The notes under the pieces are model-generated. The model ran no database searches. It was not told the origin of the DNA and worked only from the letters and a program-made list of their open reading frames with translations. 64,000 nt of DNA from CAZBJJ01 sp964492245 (lineage in GTDB: Bacteria; Spirochaetota; Spirochaetia; Treponematales; Breznakiellaceae). Positions 52,114-60,526 of the stretch are shown here, piece by piece. The stretch covers positions 1-64,000 of the forward strand of contig CAZBJJ010000005.1 of the NCBI GenBank assembly GCA_964492245.1. The letters are read 5' to 3'. Each line of letters begins with the position of its first letter. The first letter of the stretch is position 1. A program made the translations under genes and the position numbers.

Positions 52114-52641
52114 ATGAAGCAAATTTTCAGTCTTCTGGTTTTATTGATGCTCGTGGGCCTAGGGGTCTGTGCAGACGAAATTAATGGGGGTTTTGGTCCT
52201 GGTTTTTCAGCGCGCTTTAATACAGAGCACAAGGGCGACAATGCCCTGCTTGGACTGCGTTTAAGCGTCTGGAGCCAGTTCGTTTTTGAGGTGAACGAAA
52301 ACGTTTTCCTCGGTCCAGAAATTGGAGTCCGTTTTATGAGGCTTAAGCTCAGCGATGGCCAAGATGCAATGCTCAGCGAATGGCCAATATTCTTTGTTGC
52401 CGGATATAAGACTGGTATATTTAGAATCGAAGGCCTTCTTGGCCCCATGTTTACCATGGATACAGCCTATTCGGCCTATTTTAGCACAAATGCCAGTTTG
52501 GGCGCCCGCTTTAGTGTTGGCCCGGTCTGGCTCTTGGCAAGCCTTGTCTATAACTTTGGCTATTGTCCCTCGGATGAACATAGGCTTTACCCCAGCTTTG
52601 GCCTTGGCTACAGAAGAACGGGAAATACATTTAAAAAATAG
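52114..52641 (+). CDS. small outer-membrane-type exported protein
   Basis: A 175-residue protein with a signal peptide (MKQIFSLLVLLMLVGLGVCA, cleavage near residue 20). The mature part alternates polar/hydrophobic residues with aromatic ends (FGPGFSARF, YNFGYCPSD, FGLGYRRT), suggesting an eight-stranded barrel of the OmpA/OmpW size. No family recognised. It stands alone and convergent with the methyltransferase gene 9 bases away. Confidence 0.65.
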   Translation: MKQIFSLLVLLMLVGLGVCADEINGGFGPGFSARFNTEHKGDNALLGLRLSVWSQFVFEVNENVFLGPEIGVRFMRLKLSDGQDAMLSEWPIFFVAGYKTGIFRIEGLLGPMFTMDTAYSAYFSTNASLGARFSVGPVWLLASLVYNFGYCPSDEHRLYPSFGLGYRRTGNTFKK

Positions 52642-52650
52642 ACAGCGTTT

Positions 52651-53496
52651 TTACTGCCGTTTCGCCAATACGCCCTGCCAAAGTTCTGGGTCTTCGTCCC
52701 CGGCAAGTCCTCCACCAAAAAATGTCGGCGAAAATCCATGGTCCAAAAGTAGGGCTTTTAATTCCTCTTGTTCGTACCAGCGGTGGCGAATATGCCAAGA
52801 GTTAATTTTCCCAAAGCGGTTAACGACATGGTAGGAATTGATAAGACATCGCTCCTCTTCCTTTAAAAAAGATTCTTCCAGAACAATGTGTCTGTCGGCC
52901 TTCCAAAAGCCGTCTTTTTTAACTGCATACCAGTCGCGGGGCAGGATGGCATTTTTAACATATTCTTCGGTAAAAACATCGAAGATAAAGGGAGCTCCCG
53001 GCGGTAGACTTTTGGCTAGCGATGCAAGGCTGCGATCGCGTTCGCTATCGCTTAAATTGCAAAAAATGCCATAGACCATTATTGCGGCATCGGCGGGCGG
53101 GAGCCTTGCAATAGAGAAGTCGGCAAGATGGAATTTCCCCCATTTTATGGGAATTTGTTTTCTGGCCCAGCGCACCGCTGCTGGCGATATATCCCAACCT
53201 TCGACCTTATAGCCTTGGCTTACTAGGCGCTGGGCATACAGGCCTGGGCCACAGCCTAAATCCAGAATAAGGCCCTGGGCAGGGACCCTGTGTGCTTTAC
53301 AGTGGCGGACTATGCTGGCTATCTCGCTGCTTATTTTTTCGGGCTTTCTGGAGCCCTCGTCCCAGCTGGGGTCGAGGTGGGCATCCAGAACATGCGAGGC
53401 TATCCAGGGGTCCTTCCAAAAATTTGTGCGCACATTTTTAGGAAGGCCATCGATAAGGGCCGATAAATTGCTAAAAAAGGGAAGTTTTTTTTTCAA
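52651..53496 (-). CDS. class I SAM-dependent methyltransferase
   Basis: A 281-residue methyltransferase with SAM motif LILDLGCGPGLYAQRL and motif II VEGWDIS, PADAAIMVYG (motif IV). The N-terminal 50 residues form a helical cap. Start by TTG at 53496, where the upstream carrier gene's stop codon (TAA) immediately precedes it. A run of nine A follows the start and could slip. Substrate unknown. It is co-directional with the carrier gene and probably co-transcribed. Confidence 0.8.
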   Translation of the reverse strand: MKKKLPFFSNLSALIDGLPKNVRTNFWKDPWIASHVLDAHLDPSWDEGSRKPEKISSEIASIVRHCKAHRVPAQGLILDLGCGPGLYAQRLVSQGYKVEGWDISPAAVRWARKQIPIKWGKFHLADFSIARLPPADAAIMVYGIFCNLSDSERDRSLASLAKSLPPGAPFIFDVFTEEYVKNAILPRDWYAVKKDGFWKADRHIVLEESFLKEEERCLINSYHVVNRFGKINSWHIRHRWYEQEELKALLLDHGFSPTFFGGGLAGDEDPELWQGVLAKRQ

Positions 53497-54945
53497 TTAA
53501 AACGGTCCATATTTTATGGCCACCGCAATGGCCAAAAAGACAGAGGTAAGGACAAGAACCATCAATTGAAGCTTCCAAGTCCAGCGCATCCATTTGGGAT
53601 AACTTACAACCGTAAACGAAAGGGCAATAAGCAAGAGCGCATTCGTGGGAAAAATCATATTGGAAAAGCCATCGCCAAAGTTGAAGGCCAGGACCGCTGT
53701 CTGTCGGCTTATGCCCACAAGGTCTGCCAAGGGCGTTAACAGGGGCATCATTAAAAATGCCTTTGCGCTGGCCGAGCCAATAAAAAAGTTCATTACCAAG
53801 GTGGTGGCGTAGACTAAAAAGGCGGCAAGCAAGGGCGATGCCCCCCCAATTAAAAGGGCAGAAGCATGAAGAATGCTGTCCATTATTTTGCCGCTTACAA
53901 TGATGTGTTTAACACTGTAGGCCATCAATATTAAAATTACTCCGGGAAAGAGATCCCGTGCACCTTGGAAAAAGGCGGTAACAAGTTTTTTCCCATTAAA
54001 ACCGGAAAGATGGCCAGCCCCAAAGCCGCCAATTAAAAATAGCAGGCCCATTACGGGAAAGGCCAAGTCCGAGAGCCCGGGCAGGCGGGCGGTAATAAAG
54101 ACTAAGAGCAGGGCAAGGCCCACACAGCTGGCAAAACATATAAGTCCTTTTTTTATTGCCTGCTGTTCGCTGGGTTTTAGGTCTTTGTAATTTTCGGCGC
54201 TTTGGCCCAGCCTGATTTTTTCATCCTCGGCATAGCTGAGCGATAGATGGGGGTTTTTCTCAATTTTTTTTGCATAGCGACTTACGAAAACGCCCAAAAG
54301 GAAATATATGGTTATAAAAAAAGCTATGCGAAAAAGGGCACCCGAAAAGGTGGGCAGCTCTGCAATGCGTTGGGCAATGGCTATGGTAAAGGGGTTTGTC
54401 ACTGCCGCGGAAAAACCAAAGGCCATGGGCAAGAGGCTTATTCCCAGGCCAGTTAGCGAATCAAAGCCCAAGGATATTGCCAGGGGCACTATAAAAACAA
54501 TCATGGGCACAAGGCCTTCGTAAACGCCAATAAAGCTGGTTATAAACATAAAGAAAAATATAAGCAGCCAAATTAACAGGTATTTTTTTTTAGAAAAACG
54601 CCGGACCAAAATGGCTATAAGTTCTTTCATAATGCCAGAATGGTCTAAAATGGCAATTGAGCCCCCTACACAGAGTATAAATATAATGATGGTGATAAGC
54701 GCGACATTGCCATCGCTCCAGAGAATTTCTACTGGCGAAGTGAACCAGCGCCATATTGGGTAATGAGGCCGCTCAATTTCCTGCCAGGAACCCTCGACAA
54801 CAAGGGTGCGTCCATCAATTTTTTCTCGCTCAAATTCACCGGCAGGCAGTATGCGTGTTAAAACACCGCTCAGTAGCATAAGCGCCAAAATAATACAGAC
54901 CGAAAGTAAAAAAGCTTTTTTCCCAATTTTAAGACTGGATTCCAC
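53497..54945 (-). CDS. YfcC-family carrier (C4-dicarboxylate/arginine-type permease)
   Basis: A 482-residue inner-membrane protein with 11-12 helices of the YfcC/DcuC-like group. The first helix follows SLKIGKKAFLL, and typical segments include GDGFSNMIFPTNALLLIALS and MNFFIGSASAKAFLMMPLLTPLADL, split over two motifs. The GTG at 54945 is used because AAGGAG lies 6 bases before it; upstream residues in frame overlap the peptidase gene. It imports dicarboxylates or amino acids; substrate not determinable. It lies 10 bases after an M20 peptidase, hinting at peptide or acyl-amino-acid use. Confidence 0.82.
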   Translation of the reverse strand: MESSLKIGKKAFLLSVCIILALMLLSGVLTRILPAGEFEREKIDGRTLVVEGSWQEIERPHYPIWRWFTSPVEILWSDGNVALITIIIFILCVGGSIAILDHSGIMKELIAILVRRFSKKKYLLIWLLIFFFMFITSFIGVYEGLVPMIVFIVPLAISLGFDSLTGLGISLLPMAFGFSAAVTNPFTIAIAQRIAELPTFSGALFRIAFFITIYFLLGVFVSRYAKKIEKNPHLSLSYAEDEKIRLGQSAENYKDLKPSEQQAIKKGLICFASCVGLALLLVFITARLPGLSDLAFPVMGLLFLIGGFGAGHLSGFNGKKLVTAFFQGARDLFPGVILILMAYSVKHIIVSGKIMDSILHASALLIGGASPLLAAFLVYATTLVMNFFIGSASAKAFLMMPLLTPLADLVGISRQTAVLAFNFGDGFSNMIFPTNALLLIALSFTVVSYPKWMRWTWKLQLMVLVLTSVFLAIAVAIKYGPF

Positions 54946-54955
54946 AGTGTTCTCC

Positions 54956-56338
54956 TTAATTATTTTGAATATGGCAAAGATTTGTAAATAAGCTGCGGTA
55001 AAAAACAAGGCCGCGTTCAATGTTTTCCAAGCTTATTCTTTCGTCCTGTGCATGGATGCGGGCAAGTTCCTCTGGGTTTAAAGACATAGGAGAAAAGCGA
55101 AAGACGGCATCGCAGAGTGTTGCATAATGGCGGGAATCGGTGGTGGCCGTGTTTAAAAAAGGCAGGACCGGGATGCCGGGAAAGGCTTCTTCAATTGCCA
55201 GGCAAAGATGCTGCCAGCCGGGGTTTTTTGTGTGTGCAGCCCCTGCTGGAACTGGGTTGTTTGCCGCATGCTGGGGGCTCAGCTGCACGGATACCCGGGA
55301 ATCGGCAATTGTTTTTGTAACAAAGACAATTGCCTTTTCGACCGTCCAGGGTTCAAGCAGGCGCAGGTTCAATGTGGCCTTTACCTGGTTGGGCAGTACA
55401 TTGCTTGCCGAGCTGCCTTCCAGACAGGTCATTGCCAAGGTGCTGCGCAAAAGTGCGCGTACGGAATCCGAGCTGGCAACCAGTGGAAAAAACAGGGGGC
55501 CCAAAAGACGGGCATGGCGAAGTACCCAGGCACTTGGGCCAGACACTAGAAAGGAGAGCTGTTTAAAAAAGGCCTGTACGCCAGGGCTCAGCTGCCAGGG
55601 GAAGGGTTTTTTGGCCAGGCGCACAAGGGCCCTACCTAAAATTGCAGCGGCCTGCTCCTGTGGTGGGCGCGAAGCGTGCCCGCTGGCCTGTTCTACAATG
55701 AGCTCAATATCTGCATAGCCTTTTTCCTCTATACCCACAAGGGCAAGGGGGCTTTTTACCTTGGGTATCATGCCTTCGGCCACAATGGACCCCTCGTCTA
55801 AAAGCCAGGAAAAACTGATGCCCTGTTTTTTAAACCACTGCGCTATGTTTTTTGCCCCAATTAGACCCGATATTTCCTCGTCGCCCCCAAAGGCAAACCA
55901 AATGTCGGCCCTGGGGCTACTGCCCTGCCGCATAAGCTCTTCTGCCGCCTCCAGTGGCCAAAAAATAGTGGTTTTTGTATCCAGGCTGCCTCTTCCCCAG
56001 AGATAGCCATCTTTAATATCGCCTCCAAAGGGCTCGCAGGACCAAGGCGCTTCGCCAATGGGCACTACGTCGTAATGAGAGAGTATAAGGACGGGTTTTT
56101 CATCTGCATCAGCATGAGGGGTCTCTGATGTTGATGCGGCCCATTTATAAACCAAGGCCCGAGGACCCATGGGAAAGCGTTCGGTATGTGTATGAAAAAG
56201 CGGATAGGTCTTGGCCAGAAAGGCCTGAAAGAGGCGAAAGACCTCGTCCTCGCTCTCGCTCATTGTGGGTATTCGAATTGCAGCAGCTAAACGCTCCAGA
56301 GCTGCTGGATCTAATTCGGCAGGGTTTTTAGTTTTCAT
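54956..56338 (-). CDS. M20-family metallopeptidase
   Basis: A 460-residue zinc carboxypeptidase/amidohydrolase close to the CPS1/PM20D1 type. Metal ligands are in LSHYDVVP (His-x-Asp), GRGSLDTK (bridging Asp), FGGDEEISG (catalytic Glu-Glu), and a late TTDSRHY His. No signal peptide. A Pro/Ala/Asp-rich stretch near residue 75 (TSETPHADADEKP) is not conserved. It precedes the YfcC-like carrier gene, and release of amino acids by one and transport by the other is plausible. Confidence 0.88.
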   Translation of the reverse strand: MKTKNPAELDPAALERLAAAIRIPTMSESEDEVFRLFQAFLAKTYPLFHTHTERFPMGPRALVYKWAASTSETPHADADEKPVLILSHYDVVPIGEAPWSCEPFGGDIKDGYLWGRGSLDTKTTIFWPLEAAEELMRQGSSPRADIWFAFGGDEEISGLIGAKNIAQWFKKQGISFSWLLDEGSIVAEGMIPKVKSPLALVGIEEKGYADIELIVEQASGHASRPPQEQAAAILGRALVRLAKKPFPWQLSPGVQAFFKQLSFLVSGPSAWVLRHARLLGPLFFPLVASSDSVRALLRSTLAMTCLEGSSASNVLPNQVKATLNLRLLEPWTVEKAIVFVTKTIADSRVSVQLSPQHAANNPVPAGAAHTKNPGWQHLCLAIEEAFPGIPVLPFLNTATTDSRHYATLCDAVFRFSPMSLNPEELARIHAQDERISLENIERGLVFYRSLFTNLCHIQNN

Positions 56339-56395
56339 GGCTCAAGTTTAGTTTACAAAGAGATAATGGTAAAGGGAAAAATGCTGGGCTAAGAA

Positions 56396-56424
56396 TTGAC
56401 AAAGTTCCAGGTTTTCTCTACCAT
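56396..56424 (+). promoter_or_regulatory. promoter of tRNA-Leu
   Basis: TTGACA at 56396-56401, a 17-base spacer and TACCAT at 56419-56424, with the tRNA beginning 15 bases further on. A good -35 and a weaker -10. Confidence 0.6.
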
Positions 56425-56438
56425 GGGTCTAGTTTTTA

Positions 56439-56521
56439 GCCCGGATGGTGAAATTGGCAAACACGCTAGTTTCAGGTACTAGTGCCGAACAGGCTTGGGG
56501 GTTCAAGTCCCCCTCCGGGCA
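56439..56521 (+). tRNA. tRNA-Leu (CAG anticodon)
   Basis: An 83-base class II tRNA. Acceptor stem GCCCGGA/TCCGGGC with discriminator A at 56521; the CCA end is not encoded. Anticodon stem CTAGT/ACTAG (56466-56482) encloses the loop TTCAGGT, anticodon CAG at 56473-56475, reading CUG codons. The T arm is GGGGGTTCAAGTCCCCC and a variable arm (TGCCGAACAGGCT region) is present as required for leucine tRNAs. The 3' 19 bases are overlapped by the antisense end of a neighbouring gene. Confidence 0.97.
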
Positions 56522-57294
56522 GACATCTCCCCCTTACTGCTCAATTCCCGCATAAGGTCGATTTCCGCTTCTAGGGCCCCTATGGTTTTGGGGTCCAGGT
56601 GGTCCAAGACAAGCCAGTGATCCAGGTGGCTGGATTCATTTTGGCGGTAGTATTCATAAAACACGTCCAAGAAGGCGGTCGAAAACACCTTACTGGAAAG
56701 CAGTTTTTGTGAATTCCGTGTATGCACAATGGCGGTTGAACTGCCCAGCCTTGCCGATCGAGGACCGTCAAGTGAATCGGGCAGGGGGGACCAACAGGCC
56801 TTAAAATAGGGATGGTCAATGCCTTCTATAAGATCCAATAGGTCTCGGTAGCGGGATATATGGCTTTTTATATGCGGCTCTAAGGCAAGGCTCATGCCAT
56901 AGTTGCCGGCCATATCGGCAATGCGGTGTATTTGAGCATTGAAGGCGGCTCTTTGCAACAGGCCCGAGGGGCGAACCGGGCTGGCCCAAATCCGTATAAC
57001 TGGAATTTGCAAATAGCGACATGTTTCGATAATTGCGGCAAAATCCTGATATCGGGAATTTGGCTGGTCGGCCAGGCCAATTTGATATTGCGAGCCATAG
57101 CTGCTGTTGGTAAGACCATTGCGCAGAGTGAGCATCATTAAGGCCTCGGCCTTTTCGGCCTGGCCGTGGGGCAAATGGGGCCTTGCTGCCCACTCGATGC
57201 CATCAATATGGGCATTACTGGCAATTTCCACAATTTTTTGGGGCTCTAGCCCGGCCAAAGTGCGGGAAGAAAGGGCCAGTTTTATCTTGCTCAT
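56503..57294 (-). CDS. sugar-phosphate isomerase/epimerase (TIM barrel)
   Basis: A 263-residue xylose-isomerase-like TIM barrel of the AP-endonuclease-2 superfamily. Typical are HIDGIEWAA (first metal Glu), MSLALEPHIKSHI with Glu, and DHWLVLDHLDPK with His. Sugar or inositol derivatives are the usual substrates; function not assigned. It overlaps ricT by 4 bases and is the last gene of the leftward operon. Its stop codon and last six codons (SARRGT) are encoded antisense to the 3' part of tRNA-Leu. Confidence 0.78.
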   Translation of the reverse strand: MSKIKLALSSRTLAGLEPQKIVEIASNAHIDGIEWAARPHLPHGQAEKAEALMMLTLRNGLTNSSYGSQYQIGLADQPNSRYQDFAAIIETCRYLQIPVIRIWASPVRPSGLLQRAAFNAQIHRIADMAGNYGMSLALEPHIKSHISRYRDLLDLIEGIDHPYFKACWSPLPDSLDGPRSARLGSSTAIVHTRNSQKLLSSKVFSTAFLDVFYEYYRQNESSHLDHWLVLDHLDPKTIGALEAEIDLMRELSSKGEMSARRGT

Positions 57295-58286
57295 ATCTTA
57301 TTCGCTGCGTTTGCAGGCCGGTCTTTTTGGTTTTCGCTGTCCATTTTTATCTGCCAGCGCCCGTCGACACGCTCAAAGGAGGATGCCGGTATATTTATTA
57401 TCTGCCCCTCTTCGCCCTGTAGGCGAATGCTGCTGGTTACGGGGTTCACTTCTACAGTGCGCCAATTCATGCCATTCCAAAATAGGCGGTAGCCCTCCGA
57501 GGGCATGCTTCTGCGCGCCTCTTGGTAAAAACCGTGCTCGTATGAAAGGCAGCAGAGCAATCGTCCACAGGGCCCCGAAATTTTTAAAGAATTCAGGCTC
57601 AAGTTTTGGTCTTTCGCCATTTTAATGGAGACAGGTTTAAGTTTGTCGGAAATACTGTGGCAACAGAAGGCCCTGCCACAGACTGCCAGTCCCCCAACGA
57701 CGCGGGCCTCGTCGCGCACACCTATTTGACGCAGCTCAATGCGCAGCTTAAAAATTGCCACCAAGTCCTTTACCAATTCTCTAAAATCCACGCGGTTTTC
57801 GGCAGTAAACAGAAAAATTATTTTGCTGTCGTCGAACAAATAATGCACCGCTACTAATTTCATATCCAGGCGATGTTCCTTAATTTTTTCTTTGCAGAGA
57901 TTGACCGCCTCTTGCTCCTTTAGGCTAAATTCGCGTTTTTTTTCTAAATCGGCCTCGTTGGCAAGGCGTTCCATGTGAACAATATCAGATTTTGGCACAG
58001 AAATTTCCTGCGATATCTTCCCCGATATCTTTGCCATATCCCTTCCAAAGCGTGTGTTAACAATAATCTCTCTGCCATTGTTCAAGTTTGCGTGATCGCT
58101 TGAGACAACAAGATTTTCGTTCGACCAGGGCAGATTAATTTGATACCAGGTTTTGCCGTCTCGTAATGGTACAATTACCTGACGGACCTCGCCTTCGTCT
58201 TCGGCTATTTCGTCTTCTCGAAGAGCTTCTTCTGCCTCGCTGTTTCGAGCCCTACTATCGTCAGAGCCCTGTCTATATTCTTCCAT
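57291..58286 (-). CDS. ricT: RicT/YaaT-like PSP1-domain protein
   Basis: A 331-residue protein of the PSP1 (RicT/YaaT) family. The core motifs are IIVNTRFGRDMAKI, FLFTAENRVDFRELVKDLV, and the conserved cysteines CGRAFCCHS and GPCGRLLCCLSYEH that bind an Fe-S cluster with RicA/RicF in Bacillus. It is larger than the 270-residue Bacillus protein owing to acidic N- and basic C-terminal ends. In Bacillus it aids RNA maturation and sporulation phosphorelay; in spirochaetes its job is unknown. It lies next to a YaaR homologue, as in Bacillus. Confidence 0.88.
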   Translation of the reverse strand: MEEYRQGSDDSRARNSEAEEALREDEIAEDEGEVRQVIVPLRDGKTWYQINLPWSNENLVVSSDHANLNNGREIIVNTRFGRDMAKISGKISQEISVPKSDIVHMERLANEADLEKKREFSLKEQEAVNLCKEKIKEHRLDMKLVAVHYLFDDSKIIFLFTAENRVDFRELVKDLVAIFKLRIELRQIGVRDEARVVGGLAVCGRAFCCHSISDKLKPVSIKMAKDQNLSLNSLKISGPCGRLLCCLSYEHGFYQEARRSMPSEGYRLFWNGMNWRTVEVNPVTSSIRLQGEEGQIINIPASSFERVDGRWQIKMDSENQKDRPANAANKI

Positions 58287-58300
58287 ATTAAAAGTCTCCT

Positions 58301-58816
58301 TTAATGGAGGAGATCTACAAGTAGACCGTTAATTTCCTCGATATTTGCCAAAATTTCCAAGCCTTTTTTTTGCCCGCTCAAAATACCGGTGGCCAGGTTC
58401 TCCAGTTTTTGGTTTACAAGGCGGACAATGGTAAGTTTTTTCTTTTCGAAAATGCTTTTTTTTACCCAGGTTTCATTGGTAGTATAGCCATGTTCTACAA
58501 TAAAGTGAAGAAACTTTTTTATAGCATTTTTATATTTAAGGAGGTTTTCGGGCGAGGTTCTGTCGCGCAGGGCATCGCCTAGGCTGTGAATATCGTCTAA
58601 AAGCTGGGGTATGTCGGCTTCGCTGGGGGCATCTGCGCTTTCGATATTTTGAATCTCGGACATCTCTTTGGTGGTCTTAAAGACCGAGCCAAAAGATTTT
58701 CGTTTTGTGCTGGCTGTCTTAGAGGTTTTTTCTTTGTTTAATTGTTTTTGCGCCTCGCTATAGGCATACAGATTGGGGAGACCCGCGATATCGGGATTGA
58801 AATCAAGTTTTGCCAT
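58301..58816 (-). CDS. YaaR-family (DUF327) protein
   Basis: A 171-residue helical protein matching the YaaR/DUF327 family: LLDDIHSLGDALRDRTSPENLLKYKNAIKKFLHFIVEHGYT spans the core (about residues 70-110) and the C-terminus is LVNQKLENLATGIL. The first 55 residues are basic and disordered. In Bacillus yaaR lies between tmk and holB beside yaaT; here it sits between bactofilin and ricT. Biochemical role unknown. Ribosome site AAAGGAG. Confidence 0.82.
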   Translation of the reverse strand: MAKLDFNPDIAGLPNLYAYSEAQKQLNKEKTSKTASTKRKSFGSVFKTTKEMSEIQNIESADAPSEADIPQLLDDIHSLGDALRDRTSPENLLKYKNAIKKFLHFIVEHGYTTNETWVKKSIFEKKKLTIVRLVNQKLENLATGILSGQKKGLEILANIEEINGLLVDLLH

Positions 58817-58828
58817 GGCAAAGCTCCT

Positions 58829-59245
58829 TTATCCAATGCTCATTCTCGACAGTATGCTCCTGCGGTCCTGCCACCGCCTTAGTTTTGTCTTCCAGTCCTC
58901 GCTATTGCCCGAGGCAATAACAAGGCCCTGAACAATGCCAGCCTGCTCCAAACGAATTTTCGTAGTAATTATATCACCTAAAATAAGGGCTGTGGGCAAA
59001 ATATGCACTTTTTCACTGGCAAAGACATTGCCTTTGACAATGCCCCCAATGGTAACTGTCGTTCCATGCACATCGCCTTGAATCTGGGCAGCCTCGCCCA
59101 CTACAACCCGCCCCTTAGCTTTAACACAGCCAATTAAAAAGCCATCTAGGCGGATGGAGCCATCAATTTCGACATCTCCCTTAATAGAACTGCCAATTCC
59201 CACAATGCTATTGATAATATGAGACTTGTTATTGACTGCGGGCAT
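58829..59245 (-). CDS. bactofilin
   Basis: A 138-residue polymer-forming cytoskeletal protein (bactofilin, CcmA/BacM-like). The central right-handed beta-helix is visible as repeated G-rungs: DVEIDGSIRLDGFLIGCVKAKGRVVVGEAAQ spans several, then QGDVHGTTVTIGG, KGNVFASEKVHI. The short charged N- and C-terminal tails are usual. It assembles membrane-associated filaments without nucleotide and guides cell-wall enzymes. Coupled with the M23 peptidase upstream (3 bases). Confidence 0.92.
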   Translation of the reverse strand: MPAVNNKSHIINSIVGIGSSIKGDVEIDGSIRLDGFLIGCVKAKGRVVVGEAAQIQGDVHGTTVTIGGIVKGNVFASEKVHILPTALILGDIITTKIRLEQAGIVQGLVIASGNSEDWKTKLRRWQDRRSILSRMSIG

Positions 59246-59247
59246 GT

Positions 59248-60297
59248 TTAATTACCCTTTTGCTTACTGGCAGACAGGCTCGAGCGAATGTTAATATATT
59301 TTAAGGGGTCTTCGACATTGGAGCCCACATGCACCTCGTAATGGAGGTGGGGACCAGTCGATTTACCGGTGTTGCCAATAAAGCCGACGACCTGGCCCTG
59401 TTTTATCCGATCGCCTTTTTTAACACTTGCATTGCGCAGATGGGCATAGCGGGTGTAATAGCCATGTTTATGTTTGACAATAACATAATTGCCATAACCA
59501 AAGGCCTCGTAATCGACGGTTACCACTTGGCCATCGGCGGTGGCTATTACCGGGTCGCCCACGCGCCAGGTGGAAAGGTCCAGGCCGGTATGAATGTACC
59601 AGAGGCCGGTAAAGGGGTCGGGGTTTTTGCCAAAGGTCTGGGAAATATGGCCGATACCCCCCTTTATGGGCCAGAGACTGGGAATATCGCGCAAAAGAGC
59701 ATTCTGCGAGGATAGCAGACCGCCAAGCTCTTCCACTGGTTTGGCGGCTTCGTCGAGCCAGGCACTTAGCCGGCGCAGTTCGCCAATTTCCCGCAAATTA
59801 CCTTCGGCACTGTCGGAGAATTCAAAAAAACCAGCTAAATCGCCCTTTTGGCTGGTTTCGGGGCTTTTATTGAGCATGCGAGAAAGGCCCAGCGTCTGTA
59901 AGGTGGAGTTTAAAGAAAATTCAAAGTTCTTTGCCGATTTTATTAAATTGCTCGTCTCGTCCCGCAGTTGATCCAAGTTGGCCTGTGTCGCTTTTAGGTT
60001 GGAGGTTCGATCGCCAAGAGCGCCGGCAGTCTGGGCATAGTTGTTCGTATACCACACAAAGCTGCCAATTATACCGGCAAGGACAAAGAAAAAGAAAAAG
60101 ATAGAAATAAAATTAACCTGAAAATTATATACTTTTTTTTCGGAGTGGGGGACGAACATAAAGGTGTATTTTCGCCCAATAAATTTGAAAAAATTCTTAA
60201 AAAAACGCCCAATAGCTACAAAGCCGATGCGAATAGCTCGGAACATGCGGCGGACAATGGTATTTTCTAAGCGCTTGAATCGGTGGACCGAGGGCAC
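59248..60297 (-). CDS. M23-family peptidase (LytM-like) with membrane anchor
   Basis: A 349-residue protein: a basic N-terminus, one membrane helix (about residues 47-67), a coiled coil (about 75-150), and a C-terminal M23 domain. The domain has the HxxxD zinc motif HTGLDLS and the HLHYEV zinc motif with GPHLHYE. It should cleave or bind peptidoglycan crosslinks in the periplasm. GTG start at 60297 follows AGGAG. It is the first gene of the operon with bactofilin, in line with shape control. Confidence 0.9.
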   Translation of the reverse strand: MPSVHRFKRLENTIVRRMFRAIRIGFVAIGRFFKNFFKFIGRKYTFMFVPHSEKKVYNFQVNFISIFFFFFVLAGIIGSFVWYTNNYAQTAGALGDRTSNLKATQANLDQLRDETSNLIKSAKNFEFSLNSTLQTLGLSRMLNKSPETSQKGDLAGFFEFSDSAEGNLREIGELRRLSAWLDEAAKPVEELGGLLSSQNALLRDIPSLWPIKGGIGHISQTFGKNPDPFTGLWYIHTGLDLSTWRVGDPVIATADGQVVTVDYEAFGYGNYVIVKHKHGYYTRYAHLRNASVKKGDRIKQGQVVGFIGNTGKSTGPHLHYEVHVGSNVEDPLKYINIRSSLSASKQKGN

Positions 60298-60375
60298 TTC
60301 TAGCTCCTATTGAAACTTGCAATTGAATCGCCCCTGCAAAAAATACAGCAAGGATTCTTCATAGAGGTAATTAGC

Positions 60376-60404
60376 AGTATATCAGCGACATATTGAACTG
60401 TCAA
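60376..60404 (-). promoter_or_regulatory. promoter of the M23-bactofilin operon
   Basis: On the minus strand TTGACA (60404-60399), a 17-base spacer and TATACT (60381-60376). The predicted leader is about 70 bases. Confidence 0.7.
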
Positions 60405-60448
60405 ATGATACAGTTGCTTTTGTAATAATCGGCAGAAAAAAGGATAAT

Positions 60449-60477
60449 TTGACGCTTTTAATAAGCTGTGTTATATT
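60449..60477 (+). promoter_or_regulatory. promoter of the tatD-dus operon
   Basis: TTGACG (60449-60454), a 17-base spacer and TATATT (60472-60477), 50 bases before tatD. It is divergent from the M23 promoter, so the two share about 45 bases of control DNA. Confidence 0.7.
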
Positions 60478-60526
60478 CTTAGTATCCAGTTTGGACTTCC
60501 GCATCTCAAAGTCTTAAGAGTTAGCC

